Origin: a bacterium
Lineage (GTDB): Bacteria; Hinthialibacterota; Hinthialibacteria; OLB16
Assembly (NCBI GenBank): GCA_022072055.1
Contig: JAJVIK010000004.1
Coordinates: 62,001-126,000, forward strand
DNA: 64,000 nucleotides
Direction of reading: 5' to 3'
The notes under the pieces: model-generated
Told to the model about the DNA's origin: nothing
Databases searched by the model: none
What the model saw: only the letters and a program-made list of their open reading frames with translations
Position numbers and translations under genes: made by a program
Shown: piece by piece, positions 42,475 through 52,100 of the stretch
Layout: every line of letters begins with the position of its first letter
Numbering within the stretch: position 1 is the first letter of the stretch

Positions 42475-45390
42475 TCAGCTCCGTCGCTTGGACAAACACA
42501 GCGCGTGCAGCCCAGGGATTGCGGACGCCAGGTCAAAGGACTCCTCCTGATGTCCGATCAAGGCCAGGTCTCCTGCTCCAGCGCGCGAAAGAATTCTTTC
42601 CACAAGCTCCGCCCGGCGCTCCTCGGAAACGGCGGCCAAGGCGGCGAGCGACCTCGAATCGGACAGCGCGGCTTGCTCGGAAAGCAGCAGCGACAAGAGG
42701 CGCGCCCGCGCGCTCGCGCCGCCGGGGTAATCTTGGGGTGGAATCTCGGAGACCGCCCAGGCAATAGCGGGAAGGGTCTCCGCGATGGAGGCGGCGGAAG
42801 CAGGCGCGTCATTCAGAAGGAATCGAGCCGGGACCGGCTGCTCTGCCGTGACCTCAAGGATTTCCACAAGTGAGGCAAGAAGCCTCTTCCGCTCGCGGGC
42901 GGCGTGAGCCTGGAGCGCCCCCTGCCCTTCCCTGGCGGCGATCTCCTCGATCCGATGGAGCAGGGCGTGCAGACAGCAGTTGGCGTAAAGGTCCACACGC
43001 TCCTGACCGTTGCGGTCAAGGGCCACCGCGACCGGGGAGCCAGAGAGGATCATTCCGGAGGACTTGGCATGCTCGATCGCGTCCATCGCCCGGTCAAATG
43101 GCCAGCCGCCCCCAATGCTTCTCCAGGGATTCAGACGTTCCATCGGGAAGAAAGCGTGATAAGCCAAGTCGACCCTCGGGTCGCCCGGCAAGCTCGCGGA
43201 CCACTTGGATCCCCAGCCGGAGAGCGGCTCGCGGCTCGCCCGTCCGCCGCCGGCCCGACGACTGTCATGCAGGGCGAGGGTTAGACGAATAAGGTCGAAG
43301 CCCGGATCGTTCCGCAGCGGGTTCTGCCCATCGGCGCCCGTGTCGCTCCCGCGCAACACCCAATCCAGAGGCAACCCCACCCAGGCGAACGAGCCCTTTC
43401 CGATCTTCTGGAACCAGACCGGACTGACCTGAGTCCCGGTCACATCAAACACACGGCAGGTGTAGGTCCCACTGTAAACAGTCGGGTGGGCCACGCGCGG
43501 AATCTCGACAGTCAGGAGCTCCTTTTGGAACCAGGACTGAAACGCCTTCTTGCGGAGGGTGTGGGTCTCCACCGGCGGCGCCTTGCCCCAGGCCACCGCC
43601 CATTCGCCTTCCACCTCCAGTTCGCACCCCGAAGTCGCCCCTTCGGGAACACGGTAGGCCACATAGCTCTCGCCTAGAAGTTCCCAAGCCATCGGCTCCC
43701 CAATCGAGCTGAAGGCCATCCGGCCACCACGCTCCCCCGCAACCATCGGCTCGGCTTCGAGAGAGAGCGGATGAAAGCCGGTCTTGCCGAAGCGAACCGA
43801 GTGAAGGCGCATGCCCGGACCATTCTCCCGTCTCGGATGGAGCAAGAGCACACCGCCCCTCTCAGGGAGAGGGACCGAGACCCGCTCAATCCCCTTCGCC
43901 TCCCCACTTGTGAGCGGCGTAAAACCCAGGGCGAAGGTATTGACCTCCGGGGAAAGCCCCTCCTCGTCCAAGGTTTGGCGAGATCCCGGATCGACCGGAA
44001 TCCCGAACAACCGGATGGCGTAATCGGCCGGATCGGTCGCGCCCGCCTCGGTCCACCACCCCTTCCTCCCCCGAAAACCCTCAACTCCATCCACGAGGGT
44101 CACCTTGCCGCCCGCGAAAACATACCCGAGGAGGGCATCGAAGGATTCCCTCGATGGCGGCGATTCCGGATCCGGCGCGGCAAGGATGATTTCCCCCTGC
44201 TCGAGGAGGTCTTTCAGCCCCCCCTCGGAAAAGAGCGGGATCGGAATCGAGCGCTGGCACACACGATTGTGACGGGCCAGCTCCACCCAACGCGCCAGAT
44301 TCGGGTATTTCAAGCCGAGGTCAAACCAATGCCGCAGAGCGATGCTTTGATCCCGAAGCGCCAGCGGGAAATCGGCGAGCGTCATCGCCCGTGAAAGGAG
44401 TCCGCCATTGGAGAGAAACAGCAGGCGAGTTTGGATCAGGTTGTCCTCGAGAACTTTCCTTTCCCGGGGCGAAAACGAATCCGGTTCGAGCGGGATGCGA
44501 GTGGCGATCTCCCGAATCCGTTCGGTCACCCACGCGCTCCATTTCGCGGCGAAGGCGGAGAAGTCGATCTTTTCCCCGCGCAGCTCGCTCAGTTCAGCCT
44601 TGAGGATTCCTTCGTTGTCCGAATGGAGGAACCCGAAGCGAATGGATTCGCCCGAGGGAATGGTCACATGCACGCGCCAGGAGGCTCCCTCGTGAACCGC
44701 CTCGAGGTCGCGGCCCTTCCAATTCGCCCCGACCTCTCCAAACCAGAGCGCGGAAACAAACGAATGTGTGGCGTCCAGGGGGTTTCCTTGGGCGTGAAGG
44801 AGTATCCGCTCCTCGCTCTTCCATTCGTGCCCGGGGATTCCCCAATCACGTTTCTCCTTCTTCGCGGGGGTCGCCCAGAGAGTGCGAAGGGGGACCGTTT
44901 GAAGATTCAGTTCAAGACGCGCCTCCGCGCCTCCCGAATTGCGGATCTCAAAGATCATTCCGGGATGGTCCATCCCCGTGGTCCAAGCCAAGGTTCCCTC
45001 GAATTGTCCCGAGGAGACGGCAAAAGCGGCGGAATAAGGACTTCTCCCCTGCGGCGAAAGCGCGCTCGCGGAGAATGGGATGAAGGCGCCGGACGAGTCC
45101 ACGGTTCCCAATCGGAGGCCCCCCCCGAGACCCTGAAGGGGACGCACATCCTCGGCGGCCTCGCCGTATGGACGAGGATAGGCGGGAACCCAGGCGGGCG
45201 CGGTGTCGAGGAATGGAACGAAGGCGAAATCGAACCGAAGGTCGGAGCTCGCCCCCGAAACGAGCAAGGAGCCATCCTGGAACGGCCAAGTCCCCGCGGG
45301 CGGAAGCGCCCAGGCGGGGAACACATGCGCCGTTAAGGCAAGAAAGAAAGCAAGACTAGGCTTGCGACTTTGAATTCGGCGGAGAAACAT
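42475..45390 (-). CDS. Large exported protein of unknown function
   Basis: A 971-residue protein with a signal peptide (LAFFLALTAHVFPAWA) near residues 12-29. The body is beta-rich with many Trp, Gly and Pro (FPAWALPPAGTWPFQDG, GTLAWTTGMDHPGMIFEIRN). A middle section (EQGEIILAAPDPESPPSRES, YVFAGGKVTLVDGVEGFRGR) resembles a class-I-amidotransferase-like fold without a visible Cys/His pair. The C-terminal quarter is helical, ending SRAGAGDLALIGHQEESFDL. No catalytic motif could be named. The ATG at 45390 was chosen because the signal peptide begins there; the frame runs on to 45525. Confidence 0.65.
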   Translation of the reverse strand: MFLRRIQSRKPSLAFFLALTAHVFPAWALPPAGTWPFQDGSLLVSGASSDLRFDFAFVPFLDTAPAWVPAYPRPYGEAAEDVRPLQGLGGGLRLGTVDSSGAFIPFSASALSPQGRSPYSAAFAVSSGQFEGTLAWTTGMDHPGMIFEIRNSGGAEARLELNLQTVPLRTLWATPAKKEKRDWGIPGHEWKSEERILLHAQGNPLDATHSFVSALWFGEVGANWKGRDLEAVHEGASWRVHVTIPSGESIRFGFLHSDNEGILKAELSELRGEKIDFSAFAAKWSAWVTERIREIATRIPLEPDSFSPRERKVLEDNLIQTRLLFLSNGGLLSRAMTLADFPLALRDQSIALRHWFDLGLKYPNLARWVELARHNRVCQRSIPIPLFSEGGLKDLLEQGEIILAAPDPESPPSRESFDALLGYVFAGGKVTLVDGVEGFRGRKGWWTEAGATDPADYAIRLFGIPVDPGSRQTLDEEGLSPEVNTFALGFTPLTSGEAKGIERVSVPLPERGGVLLLHPRRENGPGMRLHSVRFGKTGFHPLSLEAEPMVAGERGGRMAFSSIGEPMAWELLGESYVAYRVPEGATSGCELEVEGEWAVAWGKAPPVETHTLRKKAFQSWFQKELLTVEIPRVAHPTVYSGTYTCRVFDVTGTQVSPVWFQKIGKGSFAWVGLPLDWVLRGSDTGADGQNPLRNDPGFDLIRLTLALHDSRRAGGGRASREPLSGWGSKWSASLPGDPRVDLAYHAFFPMERLNPWRSIGGGWPFDRAMDAIEHAKSSGMILSGSPVAVALDRNGQERVDLYANCCLHALLHRIEEIAAREGQGALQAHAARERKRLLASLVEILEVTAEQPVPARFLLNDAPASAASIAETLPAIAWAVSEIPPQDYPGGASARARLLSLLLSEQAALSDSRSLAALAAVSEERRAELVERILSRAGAGDLALIGHQEESFDLASAIPGLHALCLSKRRS

Positions 45391-45592
45391 GGATCCAATC
45401 CTTCGGATGGGAAGAAAATCAGCGCGAATGCGGCCAAAAGGCGGCTCTAGTCCAAACGCATTCTTCGGAAGCACGGTAACGGTTTGGGGGAAGGATTGCA
45501 AACCGGATGGCTTTGGGGGTACCATTTAAGCGAGGAAAGGGGGCATCCCGGAGTCGGGTTCCCTTCCCCGACTTGGCAGTGGGAGAAGAACG

Positions 45593-45790
45593 ATGTTCGG
45601 CATCAACCACACGGAAATCATGATCATCCTGCTGGTGATGGTCCTTCTGTTCGGGGCCACCCGCATTCCCGAACTCGGGCGTTCGCTCGGACGCGGCATC
45701 AAGGAGTTCAAGATGGGATTGCGCTCGATCGACGAGGATGACGCGCCCGAGGGCGAGAAGAAGAAGCTTAACCAATCCGAGGATGTCTGA
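45593..45790 (+). CDS. tatA: Twin-arginine translocase subunit TatA/TatE
   Basis: A 65-residue Tat pore protein. The N-terminal membrane helix (EIMIILLVMVLLFGATRIPE, 8-27) is followed by the hinge and amphipathic helix LGRSLGRGIKEFKMGLRSID and an acidic/basic tail. The G-x-x-R-I-P-E-L-G-R-S-L-G-R-G-I-K-E-F pattern is diagnostic. No tatC is adjacent. GGGAGAAG precedes the ATG. The upstream 200 bases form a divergent region with the large exported protein; I see no sure promoter there. Confidence 0.94.
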   Translation: MFGINHTEIMIILLVMVLLFGATRIPELGRSLGRGIKEFKMGLRSIDEDDAPEGEKKKLNQSEDV

Positions 45791-45815
45791 GGGGGTTTCG
45801 GAGGTTTCCACCCCC
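45791..45815. terminator. Possible hairpin between tatA and manC
   Basis: GGGGGT (45791-45796) and ACCCCC (45810-45815) form a 6-bp stem with a 13-base loop in the 27-bp gap between converging stops. It is short and has no T run; a weak candidate. Confidence 0.35.
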
Positions 45816-45817
45816 GC

Positions 45818-46918
45818 TTAAAGGAGCTCCACCCACCCCTTCGCGCGCAACCCTTCAACCACCTCCCGCATACGGTGAATGGCCTCCTCCGAGGCCACGA
45901 GGATCCGCTCCCCATCCCGGACAATGACCAGGCCCTCAACTCCGAGGGTCGCCACAATCCCGTCGGGGGAGTCGGACCCGGTCACAAGGGTGTTTCGCGT
46001 GTCGATGGCGAGGTGGCGGATGGTGGAAAGGTTGCCTTGCTCATCCAGTTCTCCCCCGCGAAGCCGTCGAAGCACCGCCCACGACCCGACATCATCCCAG
46101 GGGGCGCGGCAGGGGACAACCCGCACATCCCGGGCGTTCTCCATGATGCCATAGTCGATTGAAAGGCAAAGTTCGGGTGGCAACCCCAAGTAGAACCTGT
46201 CCAACGCTTCCGGCATGATCGAGCCGGAGTCCGCCGCGCACCGCGCGCTTTCCAGGAGAGCGGGCATCTGCCGCTCGAACTCCGCGAGGATGGAATCCAC
46301 CCGCCAGATGAAATTCCCCATGTTCCAGAGGTGGCGCCCACTTCGCAGGTACTCCGCCGCGAGTTCCAGCGAGGGTTTTTCACGAAAGGCCACCAGCCGC
46401 GCCGAATCCCCATCGAGAATCTCCGCGACATTGCGCTCACACTCCAAGTAGCCGTAGCCGCTCTCGGGTCTGGTGGGAACAATTCCCAGCGTGACCAAAC
46501 AGTGTTCGGCGCGCGCGACTCTGATCGCCGCCAGCAAGCTTGAGCGGAAGGCCTCCACATCCCCCAGATAATGGTCGGCGGAAAGAACCGCCATCACCGA
46601 GTCCGGTCCCCAGCGCCGTTCCGAGATCGCGGCGGCAAGCGCCACACAGGGCGCGGTGTTGCAGCTCTTGGGTTCGCCAAAGAGGTTCTCCTCCCTCAGG
46701 TCCGGAAGCTCATTCCGAGCGACCTCAAGGAGGTGACGGTTTGTCAGGGCAAGGATGCGCTCGGGCGCCGCCAGCGGGAGGATTCGATCCCAGGTCTCGC
46801 GCGCGAGAGAGCGCTCTCCAAGCAGGGGCAGGAACTGCTTGGGACGATCCACCCGGCTCCAGGGCCACAGACGGGTGCCCAGGCCGCCCGCCATCAGGAC
46901 CGCGATCACCGCGCTCAT
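45818..46918 (-). CDS. manC: Mannose-1-phosphate guanylyltransferase
   Basis: A 366-residue nucleotidyltransferase that makes GDP-mannose. VLMAGGLGTRLWPWSRVDRPKQFL is the nucleotide-binding signature (G-G-x-G-T-R-L-W-P-x-S-R), AVLSADHYLGDVEAF the metal site, FREKPSLELAAEYL the product loop, and IDYGIMENARDVRVVP, WDDVGSWAVLRRL the C-terminal pattern. It lacks the ManA isomerase domain. Its start overlaps the holA stop by 4 bases. GDP-mannose would feed glycans or the fucose branch (fcl-like gene at 16.4 kb). Confidence 0.92.
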   Translation of the reverse strand: MSAVIAVLMAGGLGTRLWPWSRVDRPKQFLPLLGERSLARETWDRILPLAAPERILALTNRHLLEVARNELPDLREENLFGEPKSCNTAPCVALAAAISERRWGPDSVMAVLSADHYLGDVEAFRSSLLAAIRVARAEHCLVTLGIVPTRPESGYGYLECERNVAEILDGDSARLVAFREKPSLELAAEYLRSGRHLWNMGNFIWRVDSILAEFERQMPALLESARCAADSGSIMPEALDRFYLGLPPELCLSIDYGIMENARDVRVVPCRAPWDDVGSWAVLRRLRGGELDEQGNLSTIRHLAIDTRNTLVTGSDSPDGIVATLGVEGLVIVRDGERILVASEEAIHRMREVVEGLRAKGWVELL

Positions 46919-47937
46919 CCGCCTTTACCCCGCGAGAACTCCACAAGGAACTTCTCCAGCAGAGTCTGGGGGTCTTCCCAACTCTGCTTGAGAGCGCGAT
47001 CCAGGTGGAACAGGGCCTTCTGTTCACGGCGAAGCCGCGGCAGGGAACGTCCCGCCACCTGGGGTTTGATCTTCCTAATGATAAAGGGAGCCATCCCCTC
47101 CGGCGTCCCACGGCCTTTCGCCTCGGCGCTCTTCACCTGAAGTCGCTGCTGGTTCCAGGACAGCAGGGCCGGGACAATCCCATAGATGTCGGTCCCGCTC
47201 TCCTCCAGGGTCTTCATCGCCGCGAGCGCCTTGCCCGGATTTCCCTCGCCGAGAGCGTCCCCGGTCTCCCAGATCTTGGCTTGCGGCTCCGCTTGGGTGA
47301 GGGCCTGCCAGGTATCCAAGTCCGCTTCCTTCCCTTCCTCGGTGGCCAAGGCGACTTTTTCCAGATCAGCGGCCAAAACCGAAAGGGGGGCGTCCGAGGC
47401 GGTCATGGCCTCAAGGAGATCGGCCCCCAGCGCAACCTCCGCGCGCTTGGCCAGGGCCTGGATCCACTGTTCGCGGACCTTCCCTTTCGGGGGTGAGGCA
47501 TCAACTTGAACGGAGCATTCGGCAAGGGTCTTTAGAAGCTGCGAAGTCGGCTTGAGGTCCCCGGTTTCGACAAGGACTCGGGTATGCTCTTTGGGGAGAT
47601 CCCTGAGGATCCGAGCCAGCTCCGCGAGCTGGTTCTTGCCCAGCGTGGAAAGGAGTGGGACCTTCTGATTCTTGCGGTTGCTTGCCGGGGGATCGGTGAG
47701 GACAAGGACTTTCCTCAGGGAGAAGAACGAGCCGCCTCCCGCGGCGGCGCCGAGCGCGGCGATCCCGGGACTCCCGATCAGAAACTCAAGCGTGGCCTCC
47801 TCCTCGCCGGTCGACCACGCCATGACGATCCGCCGCCGGATTGTTTCCCGGATCAGGGCATCCTCGCCCCGGAGGTGGACCACGGGGGGCGGAGTCTCCG
47901 TTTTGAGCTGTTTGAGGAAGCCGAAGGCGTCCTTCAT
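46915..47937 (-). CDS. holA: DNA polymerase III subunit delta
   Basis: A 340-residue clamp-loader subunit of the replisome. PPVVHLRGEDALIRETIRRR and GGGSFFSLRKVLVLTDPPAS match the HolA N-terminal domain, and DIYGIVPALLSWNQQRL and SLPRLRREQKALFHLDRALK the helical end. Such divergent delta subunits are recognised mainly by this pattern and context. lptE lies just upstream, as is common. The ATG at 47937 overlaps the lptE stop (ATGA) and has GAGG 6 bases upstream. Confidence 0.88.
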   Translation of the reverse strand: MKDAFGFLKQLKTETPPPVVHLRGEDALIRETIRRRIVMAWSTGEEEATLEFLIGSPGIAALGAAAGGGSFFSLRKVLVLTDPPASNRKNQKVPLLSTLGKNQLAELARILRDLPKEHTRVLVETGDLKPTSQLLKTLAECSVQVDASPPKGKVREQWIQALAKRAEVALGADLLEAMTASDAPLSVLAADLEKVALATEEGKEADLDTWQALTQAEPQAKIWETGDALGEGNPGKALAAMKTLEESGTDIYGIVPALLSWNQQRLQVKSAEAKGRGTPEGMAPFIIRKIKPQVAGRSLPRLRREQKALFHLDRALKQSWEDPQTLLEKFLVEFSRGKGG

Positions 47938-48404
47938 CCCCAACCCTCGATCAGGCGGCTGATGATCTGTTCGGCGATCCGACGGTGCACGTCATCCTCG
48001 CGCCGCCCGCTGGGGACATTCGACAGGAAGAACACGCCACGATCCGAGAATGTCTGCTCCGGCATCACCCAGAGACCTGTGTTCGGGTCGCGAGCGCCCG
48101 CGCGCACGCTGAGGGAAAGACTCTTGCCCGCGGTGCGGTTATCGTTGTTGAGGGCCACGGGCTGCAGGAGATACTCGGCGATGTCCAATTCGAGGATCAG
48201 GTCCGCGTTACGCCAATCATCCACCTGCCGCAGGCGGCCATCGCGCTGGAACTCCTCGACCATCGACTCGGTGAGTCGCTCCTCGGCGCCGTATTCGAGC
48301 GAGGAGTTTTTGGCCATGCGGATGAAGACAGTCTCATACTGGGGGGGAAGACTCCGGACCCCCGCCGCGCCGCAACCGGCGAGAATCACGGCCGCCAGGA
48401 TCAA
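47934..48404 (-). CDS. lptE: LPS-assembly lipoprotein LptE-like
   Basis: A 156-residue lipoprotein with ILAAVILAGCGAAGVRSLPP as signal and lipobox (LAGC, C11). The family pattern is SLPPQYETVFIRMAKNSSLE, RLTESMVEEFQRDGRLRQV, ADLILELDIAEYLLQPV. LptE plugs LptD at the outer membrane and inserts lipopolysaccharide. The start is uncertain: the TTG at 48404 overlaps the previous stop (TTGA) but has no Shine-Dalgarno and gives a signal peptide with no positive charge. An upstream start in the same frame is possible. It precedes holA directly. Confidence 0.8.
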   Translation of the reverse strand: MILAAVILAGCGAAGVRSLPPQYETVFIRMAKNSSLEYGAEERLTESMVEEFQRDGRLRQVDDWRNADLILELDIAEYLLQPVALNNDNRTAGKSLSLSVRAGARDPNTGLWVMPEQTFSDRGVFFLSNVPSGRREDDVHRRIAEQIISRLIEGWG

Positions 48405-48631
48405 AATTTGCCGATGAAAACAAAGAAGGCGTAGATCCCGGTGAGGATCAGGGTCACCTTGTCCCGAATGGCGAGGAAATTGAAGCGCAAATCCCCTGAC
48501 CATCGTCCCAGGAACTCGATGGCAAATCCCACGCAGAACACCCCGGCGTAGATGACGCAAAACGCGATTCCGATCTTGAACAGCTTCCATATCAGGCTCT
48601 TGATGACCGCCGTTCCATACCCAACCGCCAC
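48401..48631 (-). CDS. Small membrane protein
   Basis: A 76-residue protein with two hydrophobic segments (LFKIGIAFCVIYAGVFCVGF and VTLILTGIYAFFVFIGKF). It begins at a GTG (48631) with AGGAGG about 12 bases upstream. No family was recognised. It ends in the lptE start overlap, so the two are translationally coupled, and it may help in lipid or LPS handling; this is inference. It is downstream of the helical-lipoprotein cluster. Confidence 0.6.
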   Translation of the reverse strand: MAVGYGTAVIKSLIWKLFKIGIAFCVIYAGVFCVGFAIEFLGRWSGDLRFNFLAIRDKVTLILTGIYAFFVFIGKF

Positions 48632-48667
48632 GGATCATCCCCTCCTTTTCGCGCGCGATGGTGAGCT

Positions 48668-49045
48668 TTACGCGGTGTCTTCCTGGTACTCGGACTCGAA
48701 CACCGCCACCGATTTCGAGGCCTGGATAAAGGAGTCGTGCCAGAGATTGCGGATGTTGTCATGGATGATCGGCGATTCCTGCCGGATGTATTCGAGGGAC
48801 TGACAGGTGTTCAGCAGGCCCTTGACCTTCTCGTGGATATTCCACTTCCCCTCGGTAACCGTCGCCAGGATCCGGCTGCGTTGAACAACCTGGGCCTTGA
48901 GGACCAGGAATTTCATTTCCACGTCATCCGGCAGGTTCGGGGCCTTCAGCGAATCCTCCATCATCTCACGGAAAGTCTTCCAACTTTCGATGAACCCCTT
49001 GGCCAGCTCATGTGGGGGAGGGCCGACATAGTTTTCAAGCGCCAC
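48668..49045 (-). CDS. Helical protein of unknown function, distant paralogue of the gene at 52.7 kb
   Basis: A 125-residue all-helical, soluble protein with a GTG start. It shows no named family. Its pattern W-x-x-F, then EMKFLVLKAQVVQRSRIL, then NTCQSLEYIRQESPIIHDNI, IRNLWHDSFIQASKS follows that of the 137-residue protein at 52.7 kb (SEYQFLQMKSEVARRHQFLF; IEKFWHMVFLNLQDTLI) in the same order. The two flank the long lipoprotein gene. They could be subunits of one complex. Confidence 0.65.
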   Translation of the reverse strand: MALENYVGPPPHELAKGFIESWKTFREMMEDSLKAPNLPDDVEMKFLVLKAQVVQRSRILATVTEGKWNIHEKVKGLLNTCQSLEYIRQESPIIHDNIRNLWHDSFIQASKSVAVFESEYQEDTA

Positions 49046-49063
49046 GGTCTAGAGCCTCGTCTG

Positions 49064-49168
49064 TCAGTCGCGACGGAATACGCCCAGGCAAAATAGCACA
49101 TAAAGGGCGAAAAGAACGATCAGCACGCCATTTGCAATTTCAAGATTCTGAGGGGTGAGAAAATCCAT
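49064..49168 (-). CDS. 34-residue single-pass membrane microprotein
   Basis: ATG at 49168 to TGA at 49064-49066. The peptide starts MDFLTPQNLEIANG, then has one hydrophobic helix (VLIVLFALYVLFCLGVF), and ends with the positive RRD, which puts the C-terminus in the cytoplasm. It lies in the 152-base gap between the long lipoprotein gene and the next helical gene, in the same direction, with a modest GGAAAG upstream. It is small, so coding is not proved, but the hydrophobic helix, start and stop, and operon place make it likely. A frame-blind annotation would miss it. Confidence 0.55.
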   Translation of the reverse strand: MDFLTPQNLEIANGVLIVLFALYVLFCLGVFRRD

Positions 49169-49197
49169 TGGGTTCGCTTTCCGGGATCAGCGTGGCC

Positions 49198-52100
49198 TCA
49201 GCCCGCGGACTTATCGCGTCGAAGATACGCGGTGAAGGCGCTGAGCTCATCCGAAATGTCCCGCTCGAAATCCTCGAGGTTGTAGGCTTTCACATCCCTA
49301 AGAATCTGCGTGATCAAGGCGTCGTTCAGGACATGCAATCGCTCGAGCTGAGTGAACGCCTGGGCCAGATGGCGCTCACGGACCCGTTGCGGATAGCGAT
49401 CGTACATCCCGTAGCGCTGGAAGTTGTCCGCCGCCTTCACGAAGGTGGAGAAACTGGAAAGGGCCATCTGGTGGAGGTTGCCCTGGGCCGCCGGAGGGAC
49501 CACAAGACGCACCCGATCATAGAGGCGCTCCGCCTCGCGGCGCAGGTCCGCGACCGCGATTCCAGCCTGGAAAACCTTGTAGGTGTCGATTCGGCTGGTC
49601 GGCGCGGAAGTGAGAATCATTTCATATCCCACTTCTTCCACCGGGTGCCACTGATCCAGGAAGCGAGTCATGTCATAGGTCCAGAGAACAATGTCCCGCA
49701 TGTAGTCCAGCGCGTTGCGTCTCTCAATCGCGGTCTGGTTCAGCTGGTTGGCCTGGGCTTCCGCGGCTCGGAGCTGGTTGCCGATCCCGATGAAATCGAT
49801 GGCCTCCGAGCCCTCCAGTTTGTTGCGGACCAGGAAAACCATGTCACGCGCTTTCTCATAGTTGTCCACCGCCGAGTTGAACACGCTCTGGGCCAGATCA
49901 CGGGCTCCGATTTCACGCGCGTTGTCGATGTCGGTGCGGACCTTCTGAACACGGAGATCGATACTGTTGAGCGCGACCTCCTGCATGCGGCCAAGTTCCG
50001 ACTCCACCTGGGCAAGCGCCCTCACCCCTTGCTGATAGTAGTCCAGCTCCGGCTTGAGCCGATCCAGGACGGGATCGTATTGGACCGCGGCCACCTGCTC
50101 GCGGAGCCCGCCGCCGGTTGTCTCCACGAACTGGATCAGCCCGCCGCGCTCGACCTCGCCGATCTTGGCCACGAGCTCCTCGCGCTTCGTGTTGAGGTTG
50201 TGGATCTTGGTGGCCACAATCTGCTTGCCGACCGCGTCCTTCCCCTCTTCATAAAGGGCGAAAACCCTGGGGAGATCCGCTCGAAGAATCGCGTCATCCA
50301 CCGCGCCGATCCGGGCCGTCGCCTCGGCTAGAAAGGCGTTCCCGAAATCATCCTGCACATAGGACTTGAGCTGATTGACCAAGTTGTCGTACTCCCCTCG
50401 AACAAGCTGAGCCTCGTCCGCGAGCTTGGCAAAGGTCCGTTCGGCCTGGGCGCGTCCGGCCTCGGCTTGCTCATAGGCGGACTGGAAGCTCTCCTGGGCG
50501 AAAAGCTGCTCGGCCTGGGAAAGTGAATTGGAGGTCTCGCCGAATTCCGCTGCGGCATAGGTCGCCCCCCGGCCGGCATCCGCTTTCGCGACCTGAGCCT
50601 TCAGTTCGGCGATGGACTGGGTGGCGCGCGCGCGCCATGTCCGCACCTCGGAGGCATTGGCCTTCTCAAGGGCCGAATCCGCCAAAGTCCGAGAGGCGGC
50701 GTAATCACCCGCCTCCATCTTGTCGCGCGCCTCGGCAAGGTCGACCAGGGCCGAGGCAATCGCCTCGGAGTCATAGTCTTGAGCGAGCGCTCCGATCGCG
50801 GAGTCCGTGGCCTTCTTGGCGTTTTCGATCTGGTTCATCCGCGCTTGGATGGCAACTTCATGGGCCTCTTCCATCTTGTGAAGCGCGGCTCGGAAATCCT
50901 TGTTCAGGAAGGCCTTCCCCGACTGATCCAGGGCATCCAGCGCCTGATTGTAAAGCGCCGCCGCGTAAGATGGCGCTCCTGACTGGCGGGCGCGCAGGAG
51001 TTCGCGCTCGGCGTCCGGCTTAAGCTCTTCGGTCCTCAAACGATAGGCTTCTTGGGCGGCGGCCTCGGCGCGGGTCCGGGCCTCCTCGGAGGACTGAATG
51101 GCCGCCTTCCAGTCCGAGGTGGCGGCCCCGCCGCGGGCCTTTTCGAGGCTGCCATCAGCCTCCGCCAGCATCTCCGCGGCGCGTTCGCGCGCACCCGCGG
51201 AAACCGCCTCTCCATGCGCGCTCTCGGCCTCCGCCAAGCGGTTCTGCGCCACCTCGCGCAGACGCGCCTCCAAGCCGAGGATCTTCTGCTCGGCCTCGTC
51301 GAGAGTCTTTTCCGCGTCGGCGAAGGAGCCGATCCCGACCTGCCCGCTTGCATCCTCGATCAATCCCTGGATCGCTTGATACTCGGCGGTCACATACTGA
51401 TAGGCGCCCTTGCCCTCCATCTCCAGCAAATTGTCCTGATCCTCGCGAATCCGCAGGGAGAGCTGCACCGAGCGCGCTTGTCCGATGGCTTCCTCGATCG
51501 CCCCCGCTCCGGTCTCCAACGTCGCCTCGGCATCCTCATAGAGGATATCCTCCAGTAGGCTCTTGGCACGGTCGCGCGCGGCGACCGCTTCACCATACTC
51601 CTCCGAGGCGATGCGGGCGGTATCGTACTTAAGCGACTCTTCGAGCCGAATCTCGAGCTGCTCGATCTGACGGCGGATGTCATCCTCAAGGCCACGGGTC
51701 TCGCCGCGGGCGGTGCTCAGCGCGGCGTCCGCCGTCTCGTAGGCGGCGTCAAAGTTCCCCTGCTGGAGTTGGGTGGCCGCGCCGTCGGCATCCTTCTTGG
51801 CGGCGTCAATCTTCTCCAGTGATGCGCCCGGCTCCGCCTCGGCCAGTTTGATCAGGCGATTGGCCTGCTCGATACGGGCCCGCGCGCGCGCCTCCCGCGC
51901 CCGCTGCTCAAAAGCTCCAATGTCCCGCTCAAGTGGAGGAAACTGGGTCAGCACCGCGCGGTAGCTGGCCGCCTCCACCAGCGCCTTGGCGCTCTCGATG
52001 GCCTCGGGGACAATTTGGGATTCGGGGACATACTTGAGCACATCCAGGTTCACGGCCCTCTTCCAGGCATCCTCAATCCGCGAGATCAGCTTCTGGGAAT

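Noticed and set aside
48405-48638. Longer LptE start at 48638
   Set aside because: It would cover the whole small membrane gene in another frame and put the lipobox far from the N-terminus.
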